A DNA stretch of 64,000 nucleotides from Porphyra umbilicalis (Eukaryota > Rhodophyta > Bangiophyceae > Bangiales > Bangiaceae). Location: positions 40,144 through 104,143 of the forward strand of contig KV919042.1 in assembly GCA_002049455.2 (NCBI GenBank), written 5' to 3'. Each line of letters starts with the position of its first letter. Positions within the stretch are counted from its first letter, which is position 1. Shown here in pieces: positions 32,745 to 44,029 of this stretch. The position numbers and the translations under genes are program-made. A model generated the notes under the pieces. It had not been told where the DNA came from and did no database searches. It saw only the letters and a program-made list of their open reading frames with translations.

Positions 32745-33352
32745 AGCCGCCGCGCCCGGGTAAGAGGGACGGCGAGCGGGAGGGGGCTGCCCCGCGCACA
32801 GAGGGACACGAAGGAGGCTCTCAACTCGAGTAGCGGTGGCGGGGGGGACGGTGACGGTCGGCAGTGGACGGCGTCCCCATCCGTCCCCCGCCTACCCCCT
32901 TTTTATGAGCCCCTGTAAGGGGACAGGGGCCCATACCCCGGGCCCGCTCAGCCCCACCCCGCGGGCCACTCCCCCTGGACGACTCCCCACGGGGGGGGGG
33001 GGGGGGGGCCCGCACGACAGCCCCCCAGGTGGGGAGGCGGGGGGATGCCATACTGGGCACCCGCCCCCCTGTTGGCCCACCGGGCACGGTTAGCGGGCCC
33101 GCCCCGGACACGCGGCACCACCCCTGGCCCCCGCTGCCGTGTCCACCGTACGGCGACGGCGCGTACCCCCTTGCCCCGGCGGGGGCGCCCCCACGATCCG
33201 GGGCAGCCATCGCTGGCGAGGACCGGGGAAGCACCCGGGCCCCACACTGGGGAGCCCGGCGGCTAGCTGTCTTGGCCCGCCCGCCACACTCGGGCGGGCC
33301 CGCCCCCCTGGCTCTGGGCAGCCGGGACGGCGACCCCTGTAGAAACAGGAAT
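32745..33352. other. Noncoding stretch and polypurine tract before the 3' LTR, copy 2
   Basis: Matches 9497-10093 of copy 1: TATA-like CATAAAAAG on the minus strand (32899-32907), hairpin (32909-32930), a long G run near 32989-33008, and polypurine AGAAACAGGAA (33341-33351). Confidence 0.6.
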
Positions 33353-34081
33353 TGTGACGGTCCGTCAAATGGCCCCCACACTCCGGGAACCAGATTCCCC
33401 GGAAATATGCCCCACTAACGCATATTTCAAATTGTTCCGTTGGCGACCCACTTGGGATCATCTCGTGACTCACCAACAACAACCGCAATCCCAATACTTC
33501 CCTGGGATTCGTACCCCCCTCGAGCGGGCCCCTACTTAAGGGCCTAACTTTGTGTAAACCCAACTTGGATTATCGACTTATGTTACTTTGTGCCCCTGAC
33601 CCCGGGGCGCCGCGAGGGTGTCACGTAGCACCCTTCCCCCCGCCTCTACTCAAGGCGGTATTCAAAGCTTCGGCCGTCCTCCGGGTTATGGGCCCAGTGG
33701 GCCCTGAGGAGAGGGCTTTCCGTGGGTCCTTTGAGGGTGTCTGAGGAGGGTTTTCCGAGGGTCCTTTGAGGGAGTCTGGGGAGGGTTTTCCGAGGGTCCT
33801 TTGAGGGTGTCTGAGGAGGGTTTTCCGAGGGTCCGAGGGGAACGGATGGGATAAGAGGGTGAGGCGTGAGTGTCGCCTCGAGGCCTTCGACGCGGGCAAG
33901 TAAACTTCCGGTCACACAACTCGTGTTTGTCGCTCGGGGCGCCTTCTCCCGGTCGTCGCCGTGCGTGTGTGCTCTTCGGGGTTTCCTTCTGAGGCGGGTA
34001 TTCCCCGACAGGACTACCCGGCGACACGGTTTGGCTCGCCCTCCCCCCAACTGGGTGGGGTGGGCTGAGCGTGTTGTCTCA
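33353..34081 (+). repeat. 3' LTR of element A copy 2
   Basis: 729 bp; starts TGTGAC and ends GTCTCA, one change from the canonical GTCACA. Confidence 0.92.
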
Positions 34082-35019
34082 ATAATGGGCTGCAAGCGAA
34101 GCTTGTTGGTGCCGTCCCAGTACATCTGGGCGGTAGCAACAGTCTCGGAAAGAGTCCGATCAGGGAATCGGTCATTCAAGACCCGCACGTGCGCTTGCAC
34201 AAGGTCCGAAAGACCAGTGATGAAGACGACCTTACCGTCTTGGATGACTAACAAACCGTTTAGGAGGTCGCATTGCGTTTCCACGCGATGATCACAGGCC
34301 GTGGGCGCCTCGTTGACTTGTTGCTTCATCGTAATGATGTCTTGGTAGGCGTGATCCATAGTTGCGTGAGTCGCATACTTCGAAAGAAGCCAGTTGACGG
34401 CATCTCCGTTTGTACGGATGGCAAAACGCTGACGTCGGAGGTTGCTGTTAAGCGCGCCAGAGAAGGCCGTCTTAGCGTTGCCGGCTGGTCGAAAGACCAT
34501 GAGCGGAAGAGCTTGACCGTGCGTCAGCCCAACCGCATCGCGCGTGCGGTGAAAGGTCGTCAAGAACATGAAGATGCCCAAATGCAGGGCTCCCGCGAAT
34601 TGCTGTTGCCCAAGGAACGCTCCGTCTAAACGTTTGATGAGACGATGCCACCGTTGTGCCTCCTTAGGCGTATACGTCAGTTGACGGCGGATCAGGAAGT
34701 ACGTCCTGCAGTCCAGGAGTGTCTTGAAGCGGCTATTCGCCGGGCGGATCACCTTGATCCTATCGGCTTTTTCACTCCACCACCTGCATCTGCCCGGAGG
34801 CAACTTGATCCGCAGGGATCGGAGGAGTTGGAGCACCGTCCGTTGGGGCGGCGGAAGCGGCAGGAGTACCTTGTCCCCTACCCGACGGCCGGAAACCAGC
34901 TGGCAACTTGCCGTCTCTGGCTCGCCGAGTGCCGCCGGTACCACCAGTAGACATACTGGGACCTGAAAAAAGTGTTCCGACTTGGCTAACGCTCTGCGCG
35001 CCAACGTCGAAGATCTCAC
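34082..35019 (-). pseudogene. gag: gag N-terminal part of element B
   Basis: Minus-strand frame with a Gag-like helical composition: RYWD-free but with LLDCRTYFLIRRQLTYT, HRLIKRLDGAFLGQQ, AVNWLLSKYATHATMDHAYQD and a LQAHVRVLNDRFPDRTLSETV-like segment. It runs unbroken into the LTR of copy 2 at 34081; the zinc-knuckle part of the same gag is at 15894-16151. The primer site lies about 145 nt upstream (35165-35184), as expected for gag. The first ATG is uncertain (35019 is an upper limit). Confidence 0.72.
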
Positions 35020-35164
35020 CGTGATGCCCCCGGCACTACGCCCACAAGTCTATGGCTTACGCCCCGCGCGCCAAGCGACCGTATCGCCACCGTCACAATG
35101 CCACGAGGCAGCGAGAAAGTTCTCAGGAACACCGTGCCGCGAGGCACGATGAACGCGAGGGTAA

Positions 35165-35184
35165 TCCCCTGCTGCTCCACCAAA
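35165..35184 (-). promoter_or_regulatory. Primer binding site of element B; LTR begins at 35185
   Basis: Reverse complement of the element A primer site, identical over 20 bases. Upstream on the minus strand the LTR ends ...TACCACA. The far end of this LTR, somewhere beyond about 35350, could not be fixed. Confidence 0.7.
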
Positions 35185-35352
35185 TGTGGTATTTATAACG
35201 TTGGTGCAATTACCAGTGTACTGAGACCGACCGTAGCCAAGCAATGAAGGGAGTTCTATCGCCGTCGCGGCGAGGAAGAAAGACAATTTGTTGGATGGCA
35301 TCCGATGAAGAGCCGGGTGGTGCCCACGACGGCGACCCCGGACCCACGGTGA

Positions 35353-35940
35353 TTAAATACAAATGAAGGCACCGGTCGATCGACCGTCCGATTGCAAGCG
35401 ATCGTAATGAGTGCCGGCAGACAGATAAGACAGGCAAGAAAACAAACAATGTAAAATGAACAATGCGGAAGTAACCCCCCAAAGAGCGTGCCACAAGCCA
35501 ATTCCCACTATACATGGGCATTGGCCCGTTGAGGGCTCTTCGTGGCCAATTTCCAATTGGGAGCAGAGATATGTCACACCCAGAGAAGCGAGGTGCTTGT
35601 CAACCGTGGCAGTCTTCGTGGCGAGCAGGTGGTTTACGGTGTAATGCGGCCCCGAGAGGGCGTGGCAGTTGTCCATCTTCGTCTCGATCGTCGCCGAGTT
35701 CGTGCCAATGTCCTCAACAACCATCGCGGCCGCCTCGTGCTTGTCGGGCCATGCTGGATCATAATAGGCCATGCTGCCCTGCGCCACGCAGGTGCTGGCG
35801 TCTCTACAGGCCTCGTTCCAGGCCGCGTCGCCCTTCACCTTAATCTTCCCACAAGGGACATTCTCGCATGCCAGGGGGCCGCTGACCGCGCTGCTCTTCC
35901 CGCCGTTGTCGTCGAGGTTCGAGGCCACTTCAACAGGCAT
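35353..35940 (-). CDS. Hypothetical membrane-anchored protein fragment
   Basis: A minus-strand frame of 195 codons in lower-GC sequence, with a balanced composition unlike the surrounding repeats. It has spaced cysteines (ACENVPCGK, ACRDASTCV, LCSQLE, GQCPC), then a hydrophobic segment of about 22 residues near residues 148-170 and a short basic tail: an extracellular domain with one membrane anchor is plausible. ATG at 35940 (MPVEVASN) may be internal or the first after an intron. No family recognised. It could overlap the element B LTR. Confidence 0.33.
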   Translation of the reverse strand: MPVEVASNLDDNGGKSSAVSGPLACENVPCGKIKVKGDAAWNEACRDASTCVAQGSMAYYDPAWPDKHEAAAMVVEDIGTNSATIETKMDNCHALSGPHYTVNHLLATKTATVDKHLASLGVTYLCSQLEIGHEEPSTGQCPCIVGIGLWHALWGVTSALFILHCLFSCLSYLSAGTHYDRLQSDGRSTGAFICI

Positions 35941-38443
35941 GTTTGGAATGAAAATGCGGGTCCTTCAGAAGGGGACAGCGCGTTGGCCGGCACGGAGGCA
36001 GGACCCAGAGACTCGCATAGGCTGGCGTCGGCCTCGTTAATTCCGATTCCCTCGCCGTCACCGACAACGCATCCCGCCGACAGGCCGACGACAGCCTTGT
36101 CCTCAGCCCCGTCGACATTTCTTCCCGCTCACAGGACGGCGGCAGCCCTGTCCCCAGCCCCCTTAGCGGCCGCGTGCTCGATCGCTTGACTACAAACATG
36201 TTCCACTCTTGCGCTCCCCTTCCTCCTTCATAGCGTGCGACTTTAGCGACGGTTACAGCCTGCGCCGCTACAGCCGCGTCGTCATGGGAAGCGGCGTCTC
36301 GGCTGCCTGCCCCATCGTCGCTTGCGCCGGTGAATGCCGCACTCATTGGACCACAGTGGACGCCCCATCGCCGAGCTCACGAAGAACGCGCTTGACTTTG
36401 GCAACGTGCGTGGCCACAAGCAATGTGTGCGTCTGGCAGGCCTCAGCACCATCGCCCAAGGGCAAATACATGGCAATGGCGAGGGGCTGTGGGGTGGGGA
36501 AGGGCGTTTTGTGGCAGCAGGCGCGTCGTGAAAGTGAGTCCGGGCGAGCCAGGGGCAACAGTGTATGGTGTGCGTTCAGGTCCTCGTCGAGCGCCCAGCG
36601 GGGTGCTAAAATGCCATTGGATCACGAAGCCATGCCCCAGGCGCACCTCCCACGGCTGTGCCCGCCTGGCTGCTTGTCTCTCCTTCTGCGGCCGCGCGTT
36701 GCGAGTCCGTTCCACGTCGGCTAAAGCAGCGCAGCATGGAAACAAGCCTATGGACCGCCAATGCACCGTACTCTGCGGCCATTCATCTCCAGCCATAAAC
36801 AGTCTGGCCGCGTGACCGCCCGTGTCACCCAAGCAAAAAGAGGAAGCTTCGTGTGGTTATCTGCCTGCCTCTGCTCTGCTTTGATTCTTTTCCAGACAAT
36901 TCACAATGTGGCTGCGCGGCAGCCCGCGTCGGAAGGAAAAAAAAGGTGGGTTTTCATGATCAGCTGTCTGGCGTTGAGCTCTCTCCAAAAAGCACATGCG
37001 CGATATGTTGCCCTTGCTACACCAGGTGCAGATGAAACACGTTGTAGGCGCGGCTGCCCACGTAGATCGACCCGAGAACCCCGCCGAGTAGACACTCCAG
37101 CAACGTTAACATCCATACACGGACACAGCACAGCGTGGAGCTCCGAGCATCTTCGCCTTCCTGTTGATGGTCCCTCCCGTTTACGCTGAGGGCCAATTTA
37201 GCTGACACTGGGTGCTCTGCGTCAGATAGGGCTCAACGCCGCTGTCACGCCCACAACGTATTTGTTGCCAGTGGGTCTCAGATCGAGTCAGTCCATAAAA
37301 ACCTGGATTTGGGCACCGTCCGTCGTCCGGTCGTGGAGGCACACCACCCCACTTGATCCGACTATTTTTCTTTTGCGACGCGTGCTGCAACCGCATCACA
37401 CGCCAGCCGAGATTTGTGATTTTCCATCTGATCTGCCGAAACTGTATGTCATCACTTCATGCATTAATTGCCAATCGCGGCAATAACGGCAGTGCGGCAG
37501 TGCCTTCGTGGCCTTCGATTGACTCAGCTGAGTCGCACTTGGGATAACGTCTTCCCGCTTCGACGAAGCCGCCGCCGTGATAGGCGTTCTGTGGTCTCGG
37601 CCACGTGGCGGTCTGCGCAGCGTGCCTTCCCCCCCCCGACGGCGAGGCTGACGTCCATACGAGGGCATGTCACTGGGAGACTCAGGCAGACTCATCAGAG
37701 GGTTTTCGGGCTTTTCACAGCGGCGCTCGCCATCGCCCCCCGCCTATAATGCTCCCTGCTTTTCTTTAGCGCGTTGTTTTTTGTCCCTCAGAGCCAGCAC
37801 TCGGCCGGCTGACAAAGCAAAATTATTACAACACAGCAGGCTGTCCGCCACAACCGCAGAGATACAACACAAAACAGAATTCGCAGAGACGATGGCAACA
37901 AGAAACATACGGCAAACGGCCCTTCCTTCGTACCTTGACTGCTCATGGTAGCGAGCAGAGACGACGTGGCCATATCGATGGCCTTCACATTGGCTCCGTG
38001 CACGTCCGCTGCTGTGCCCATTGAACAGCATGTGCCGTTGCCGGTGGACTGAGAATTGGAAAGTGGATGATCTCTTCAGCAAGGTTCAGACCCGTTTGAA
38101 CCCATTCCCTCAGCTCGTCATCCCACCTGGTGGGGCGTCAAGCAGCACCGGCCACGTGAGGGCCACCTCACTCAGCCAGAGAACGGGCCAGCGCCGGACC
38201 TTTTCGCTACAATCCCAGCTTAAAAGTGGACCGCAACTTCCCGCAGAACTGCACTTTAAGAGACAGAATTGGGCATCCTGGACTAAGGTCGATTCCACGC
38301 ATTAAGGTGCATGAGCGAGACTCATATTGGCGCGCACAGAACTCGGCAATGGATCAAGCGTTGAGGCTCCGCATGGACGCGTCCTGGAGCCTACTTCAGC
38401 AGCTTTTTTATGATGCACGTTCAGGCGGCGACGACAAAAAGGC
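35941..38443. other. Lower-GC stretch, no confident gene
   Basis: Three minus-strand patches look faintly coding and could be exons: about 36475-36343 (AIAMYLPLGDGAEAC...), 37195-37020 with a hydrophobic WMLTLLECLLGGVLGSIYV segment, and 38021-37912 followed by a GTATGT donor-like site. Without transcripts I cannot join them. Confidence 0.25.
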
Positions 38444-38782
38444 TTGAGAGACAGACGTTTTTCCTTGCGTCCCACCGTTGTCTTGAACGCCTTTTTGTGG
38501 AATAAATGGCCCGCTGATGACGCTGCAGGAGGTAACTCGACGTGGCTAGGCAAAAAAACGCGTATCATCGGTGCTGCGGGGAAGTCTGGACGACATGTGA
38601 GGCCGTTGGTCAACATGGGCGGTGGTGGTGGGGGGCAGATGATGCTCGTAGCCGGCGGAGAGAAAGTGCATTTCCATGGGATGCCAGATCGAATCAAAAC
38701 GTATCTTGCATCAGAAGTTGGTCAGAGCCAGTCCTGGATCGGCAGAGACGAAGAAAACGGCGCAATTCTGGAGGGACAGTGA
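38444..38782 (+). CDS. Hypothetical short ORF
   Basis: A 112-codon plus frame with balanced composition (LNAFLWNKWPADDAAGG, a Gly stretch, then KVHFHGMPDRIKTYLASEVG). No family recognised. It may be a gene fragment or chance. Confidence 0.25.
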   Translation: MRDRRFSLRPTVVLNAFLWNKWPADDAAGGNSTWLGKKTRIIGAAGKSGRHVRPLVNMGGGGGGQMMLVAGGEKVHFHGMPDRIKTYLASEVGQSQSWIGRDEENGAILEGQ

Positions 38783-39674
38783 AACACCGAGGTGTATCTC
38801 AGCGCTACAAGATTTTTTGAGCGCCTGGTTTTTTTTTCCTTGAGTAATCATGCTACGAAGACCAGTTCTGTTTACTTCTCACAGTAAAATATTTTTTAGA
38901 ACAGCAGAGAAAACCCTTTCCTCATGCGCCTAAATGCATGGAAAAGACCTTTTGTCACCGACATCTGTGGTGCATTTGCCATGCGCTCAGTGGATGTTCG
39001 GGTGACGTTCTCTTGCTCGTCCATCGCGCCACGGCTGGCCGCACAACGGAGTTGTCGCGGTCGCCCTCGGAAGCGATTCGAACCGAAGGAAAAGGAATCT
39101 GATCAGGTGACGGCGCTTTAAGCACTCTGAGGCACGTGGTCGCCTGAAACTCGTCTGTCTCAATACTGATAATTCTCTGAACGACTGAATATTCACGCTA
39201 GAATGGGCACGTAAACCTGTTCCGAGTCATCCAGATGAGGGCGATAGAAAGACAATCGGCCGCTCAAATGATGCCGACTGACGGGAGACACGCATCGCCC
39301 CTCTCACGGTGATGCGAGATGTCTGGTTGCGAGAGTTTCAGCCGACCTTCCAAAAACCTCGAACGCTCGTGATAAAGACTCTGACATAAATATTGGAAAC
39401 ATTGTGACAGGATTATCGGATCTTGAACTCGCAATTGCCACGGGTCACGAAACCTGTTGGTGGCTCAGTCTGATAGAGCCCAGTGAAACACGTAACGCCC
39501 GTCACAGCCACGAATCAAAAACGATGCTGCCTCCATGACACGAGAGGTATATTTCCTCGTCGAAGCAAGGCGCGGACAAAGAGCACAACGCAAAGTGGAC
39601 TGGCAGTCGCCGGTACGTGCTAACCAGCTCTTCCTCGCACAGGTGAACAGTACCGCGGTCATCATGCATAACAT
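38783..39674. other. Gene-free stretch
   Basis: AT-richer intergenic-type sequence with poly-T and A-rich patches. Nothing recognised. Confidence 0.4.
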
Positions 39675-40010
39675 TGCAATGAGTCAGAGAACTCCAGGGA
39701 TCCGGGCCAGCGATCGCAACTATTTTTTTCCCTGTGCGCAGGCGCACGAAATGACAAAGTTTTCACGGTCGGCATCAGATCGGTTGCTTACGATTCTTCA
39801 AAGTTGGCTGGAATGCTCATTTCAGAATGTCACAGTTGTATGTGCCTCTCGTGTCTTGCAGCGAGTGGTCACAAGGGATGAAGTCACATAGAAGGCCGTT
39901 GCTGCATCGAGCTATTCCGAGTTCTAACGCCGATGTCCAGCTCTCGCGTAATCGTCCCAATACGTGCTGTCTGCGCCTCTGGAACTGCGCATCGCGCATT
40001 GCCTTTTTCC
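39675..40010 (+). repeat. Dispersed repeat R1, copy a
   Basis: Aligns along its length, in inverted orientation, with 47080-47420. Shared blocks include GGTCGGCATCAGATCGGTTG, TGGCTGGAATGCTCATTTC and GCAGCGAGTGGTCA. A frame common to both gives the shared peptide RSASDRLLTILQSWLECSFQ, so it may descend from a gene. Confidence 0.75.
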
Positions 40011-40027
40011 TGGGCCACCTTATCGTG

Positions 40028-41419
40028 CCTCGGGGTCGTTAACAGCCCGAATCATTTGCCCATATTGCTCGAAACGTTATTTTATCTGAGGAATCTGCGC
40101 CAATTAGGTCGCTAGAGCATTTTTTCCATTGCTGTTGAGCGATACACGTGGCTGTACATGACCCAGTCGTACGGAAGTATGACCACAGCAACTGATCAAT
40201 TGTGGGCATCCGCAGGGTAGTGGTCTCCATCTCACCGCGGAGATTGTTGCAAGTCTGGCCGGGGCTTGCCGAAACGTCTTTTCGGATCATGGACTCTGCA
40301 CTGAGTCGATGGTAAGCTGGACTCAACACCATCTGCAGTAGCTTCGACGGCCCCAGGGTGCCGACAAAAAATGCGCCATAATGTCTCCCCGCCGCGTGGC
40401 GCCATTCACCGACGAGGCGAAGGCGGCAGCGACGACGCCTGCCGCGCACGACGCCGGCCGTCACGAAAGACGCTGCCGCTGGTCGGCCGCCCATCGTCGG
40501 TGGGCGTGGAAGTGGCCGACAAGAGTAACTGCGGCGTGCCTGGCGGTCAGCCGAAGATCTTGTGGGGCAGGGGGGTGGACATTCCTTTTGTGCTCGCCGC
40601 CAGCGAGGCGCTCGCGCGAAAGCGGCCAATATGCCCCAGCTGTTGCGATAGCGTTGCGCAGCTGCGGTGGCACCGGGGCTGGGCGGGCAGATAGCGCCCC
40701 TCCACGCCACCGCAGCCACATCCGCTGCCACTTTCATGGCCTGAACTACAGTCAACTAAGCCACTGCGCGCCGTCGGCAGCCCCTCCGTGGGGGCACGAC
40801 GCGCAGCACCATGGCCGTTGTGGCGACGGACGGCAGCTGCGGCGGCCCTGAAACCCCGTACACTCGGCTTAAGACAGCGTCACAAGAAGTTTCACTTCCT
40901 ATGTATGTATGTCTCAGAGAGGGGCACGCGTGTAAGAGCGCTGCGGCTTAGTCTCTGGCGCGAGTTGTGAAAACGACCGACCGACGGCTGTCGCCGAACA
41001 TTTCGTTATCCACACAGATGCGCGACCGCTCGGACCGGGGCGACCCGTGACATACGCGGTGCGCAGACGGAGGCAGGCTGGACCTGCCACGAAACACCGG
41101 CAGCGCCGCGTGCCTGTGCCTTCTTTGCACAGCTGCGCCTTTCCGGCAGGAGGGGCGCGACGGGTGCACGCGTTCGCGCGGGGATGGCGCCAGGCCTGGG
41201 GGTGCGCTGCAGGGCGCACGCCCACATCGGCTCCTCACCCCCGCCCCCTTTGTTCGGATGAAACTGGGCTGAGGACTTACTTCGCTGATTGGGGCATGAA
41301 CAGAACGCCTTACATGCAATACAGTCGTTTCACAATAACCCTAGCACTGAGTCGAGATCAATAATGCCACCCGTATCATTCCCGTTTCGAGTCAACGTGG
41401 CTGAGAACCAGAGACTTGT
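40028..41419. other. Gene-free stretch
   Basis: Frames on both strands around 40371-40755 are open but mutually overlapping and Arg/Pro-rich. No family recognised. Confidence 0.35.
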
Positions 41420-42175
41420 CAAAGAGAAATTCTCAAAGACGCTTTTCTTCTCCAAGACTTCGGGTGGTCAGACACACGAGGCAGCTCATGACAGCATTGA
41501 GCCCTCACTCGCTCTTTCTGGCCCCCCGCATCGCGCATCCGGGCCCTTCGGCCATTCTGGCTGGTCTTTCACTTGGGTGCGTGCCAAGGCTCAACTGTCC
41601 TGTTGAGATTTTAAAGCGCGGAGGCGAGGCCGTCAGCCAATTTCGCTGACCGCCCTGTGCAAGGTGGACAGAGACCAGGTTTTCTGCTCTTGCGCGCTAT
41701 TTGCGGACGATGGCAGGTCCGTTGCCAAAATATCAGGAATCGCAGAATATCTTGATCCTGTTTTGATCCCTGGACAATGGCCCGACGGTCGAGATTATGG
41801 GCCCGTCCTCAGTCAATTGAAGTTGCATTCAGAAAGGTGTGACAAGCCGCGCGCATATGTCGACCGGGCGACGGCGTCGCCGATCCGGTCGCTGTCGCCA
41901 CCGCCATCCGCGCCCCCCCTCCCCCCCGCCCTCCCCGCCTTCCTCCCTCCCCCCCCCGACCGCTGCCACCATCTTTCGGCCCCCCCCCTTCCCCCGCTGC
42001 CTTTCCTCCGCACTGCCGCCACTGCGATCCGCGGCCCCCCCCCCCACTGCCGTCGTCGAGGCCGGCGCCGGCGCCGCGCCCCCTCCATGCTTTATAAGCT
42101 CGTCATCGCTTTTGCTGCTTTCGTCTGGCGTCCTCTCCTTTTTTCTCGTTTCTTTTTGCCCTTTGGCTCGTTCAC
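41420..42175 (+). repeat. Left arm of an old inverted repeat
   Basis: Pairs with 42430-43140 read in reverse. The best block is 41725-41905 against 42645-42830 (CATCTTGATCCTGTTTTGATC-like, ATGGCCCGACGGTCGAGA). The inner part of each arm is a long C-rich (left) or G-rich (right, 42608-42650) tract. Arms differ at many sites, so older than the palindrome at 44 kb. Confidence 0.78.
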
Positions 42176-42429
42176 ATGGCGGTCCCTATGTCGCCTGAAG
42201 ACGTAAAGCGCTCGCGTTGTGTTTTCTTTCTACGCCACTTGGTCTTGTAGCTTTTGCTGTGGGACTCGAAGTAGAGTCCCCGCAATCGAGTGCACCGCAT
42301 TTTGTCGACAACGGTCCTCAAATCCCGTTTCTCAATGCACAAAACAAACTCGCTGAGAGCCAGAGGGGAAATGCGCCCTCGGACCAGTACCGATAGGCCT
42401 CAAACACAAACGCGAGCCCATTCATTCCC

Positions 42430-43140
42430 TAGACAACAACGCAGCAAGCAAAAGGCAAAGGAGAACACCGACAAGGCAGCCACAGCGGTGATCGGCACCA
42501 AAGGGCGAAAGTAGGAATGCGGCACGGGCTGCGGACCGAACGACTCCGGTGCGGGCGGGAGGGTGGGGCAGCGGGAGGGGGGTGGGGAGCGCGGATCGCG
42601 GTGGCGGCGGTGCGGGGGGGGGGGGGGGGCGGGGGGGGAGGGGGGGTAACGGATCGCGGTAGCGACGTCGACCGGATCGGCGACGCCGTTGTCCGGTAGA
42701 CATATGCGCCCGGCTCGTCACAACTTTCTGAATGCAACTTTGAGCGACTGAGAACGGGCCCATATTCTCGACCGTCGGGCCATGGTGCAGGGATCAAAAC
42801 AGGATCAAGATATGCTGCGATTCCCCATGATTTCGCAATGGACTTGCCATCGTCCCAAAATAGCACGCAAGAGCAGATCTGATGTTCGCTATCTACCTTG
42901 CACTGGGCCGTCAGCTAAATTGGCCGACGGGCCCGCCTCCGCGCTCTGAACATCAAACAGGTCGTGCGACTTCTGGCACGCCCCTCAGTTGGGGACCAGC
43001 CAGATTGGCAGATGGGCCCGGCTGCACGATGCGAGGGAGCCAGAAAGAGCGATGGAGTCCTCATTGCTGTCCTGTGATGCCTCGTGTGTAAGAGCGGCCC
43101 GCTTCTTAGGAGTCCTTTCCCGAAGCAGGTGAAGGATCTT
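42430..43140 (-). repeat. Right arm of the old inverted repeat
   Basis: Reverse complement of 41420-42175 with many differences; 42176-42429 is the spacer. The G run near 42607-42650 could fold as a quadruplex or, with the left arm, a triplex-like structure. Confidence 0.78.
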
Positions 43141-43347
43141 GACGGCACCAACCCGCTGATTCGTGACCTGCCTCCACGTTCTCCGTAAGCCGGTGACAGG
43201 TGGGGTATCTATTGAAGGGCCCTTTCTAAATAGAGACGCTCTCGCGCTGTCTCATTGGGCCACCAGATCACCGACAAAGTGGGCAGTGCCTCCTATATTC
43301 TCGCGCGAAAGAGGGCGCAGAGCCGTGGGAACTATTGACGGATCAAT

Positions 43348-43863
43348 TTGCCGGCCTGCGCGATAGTGCCCGCCACGTGGGAACGCGAACGACGTTCTGG
43401 AGCCACGTCTGCAATGGACCTACCACGAACGCCGAAGTCGGGCGCGGCGTCGGCTGTCCCCGAAAGTTTGATTCAGAAATCTCACGTCCCTCACGAGAGG
43501 GATCTCTGGGCGTCTCCTGGAATCGTGGATTGGTCACGTTTACGGGATTTTCGAGAGCGTATGTTCAAAGTCGAGAGCGTTGCATCGCAAAAGAGGCACA
43601 TGTCAGATGTCGCGGGCACTTTTTATTCCGCAGGAGTGCTAGGTTTTTTTTGGAACGACTGGACGGGTTGGAAACGCATGTTTTCTTCTTGCACTACCGG
43701 TGCGATGCGGGTCAGTGGCGCAGGAGTAGTGGTGAGGCGGCGAGTCCTCTGTGGCTGCAGTCGTCGGTCACCACCGCCAGTCGGGACAGCGGCACCGCCT
43801 GCAAGCAGATTGCAGCCCCTTCCTATTAACGAAATCGATTGGCGAGGAAGTTTACAAGTGTAG
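43348..43863 (+). CDS. Hypothetical ORF
   Basis: A 171-codon plus frame. The middle has balanced residues (WASPGIVDWSRLRDFRERMF, SAGVLGFFWNDWTGWKRMF) and reads more like protein than its surroundings, but the N-terminus is Arg/Pro-rich and I recognise no family. Two other frames are open over part of it. Confidence 0.22.
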   Translation: MPACAIVPATWERERRSGATSAMDLPRTPKSGAASAVPESLIQKSHVPHERDLWASPGIVDWSRLRDFRERMFKVESVASQKRHMSDVAGTFYSAGVLGFFWNDWTGWKRMFSSCTTGAMRVSGAGVVVRRRVLCGCSRRSPPPVGTAAPPASRLQPLPINEIDWRGSLQV

Positions 43864-44029
43864 TATCAATACAGAAGGTCCCATTTCGTCATTTGTCAAT
43901 CACAAAGGGCAACTACATCAGTACGTCCAAAACGCTCAGAAGTCAAACTCAGGCCCGCACATAGCATTCAAAAAAGAAATATTGCCCCAAGGCATGGGCA
44001 GATGGCTCTTGCCTGCAGATTGGGCAATA

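Larger units (their letters stand above)
16152..34081 (+). mobile_element. Element A copy 2, interrupted by a 7-kb DNA insertion
   Basis: LTR (16152-16880), primer site, gag, pol, aORF, LTR (33353-34081). Removing the 7,016-bp insert plus duplication leaves about 10.9 kb, the size of copy 1. Both ends abut halves of the element B gag. The flanking five bases, ATCTT left and ATAAT right, agree at only three positions, so the target duplication has decayed or the boundary was altered. The 5' and 3' LTRs differ at many scattered sites, which points to an old insertion. Confidence 0.9.

Noticed and set aside
40039..40755. Minus-strand 238-codon frame
   Set aside because: Overlaps equally open plus-strand frames, is Arg/Pro-biased and has no recognised domain.
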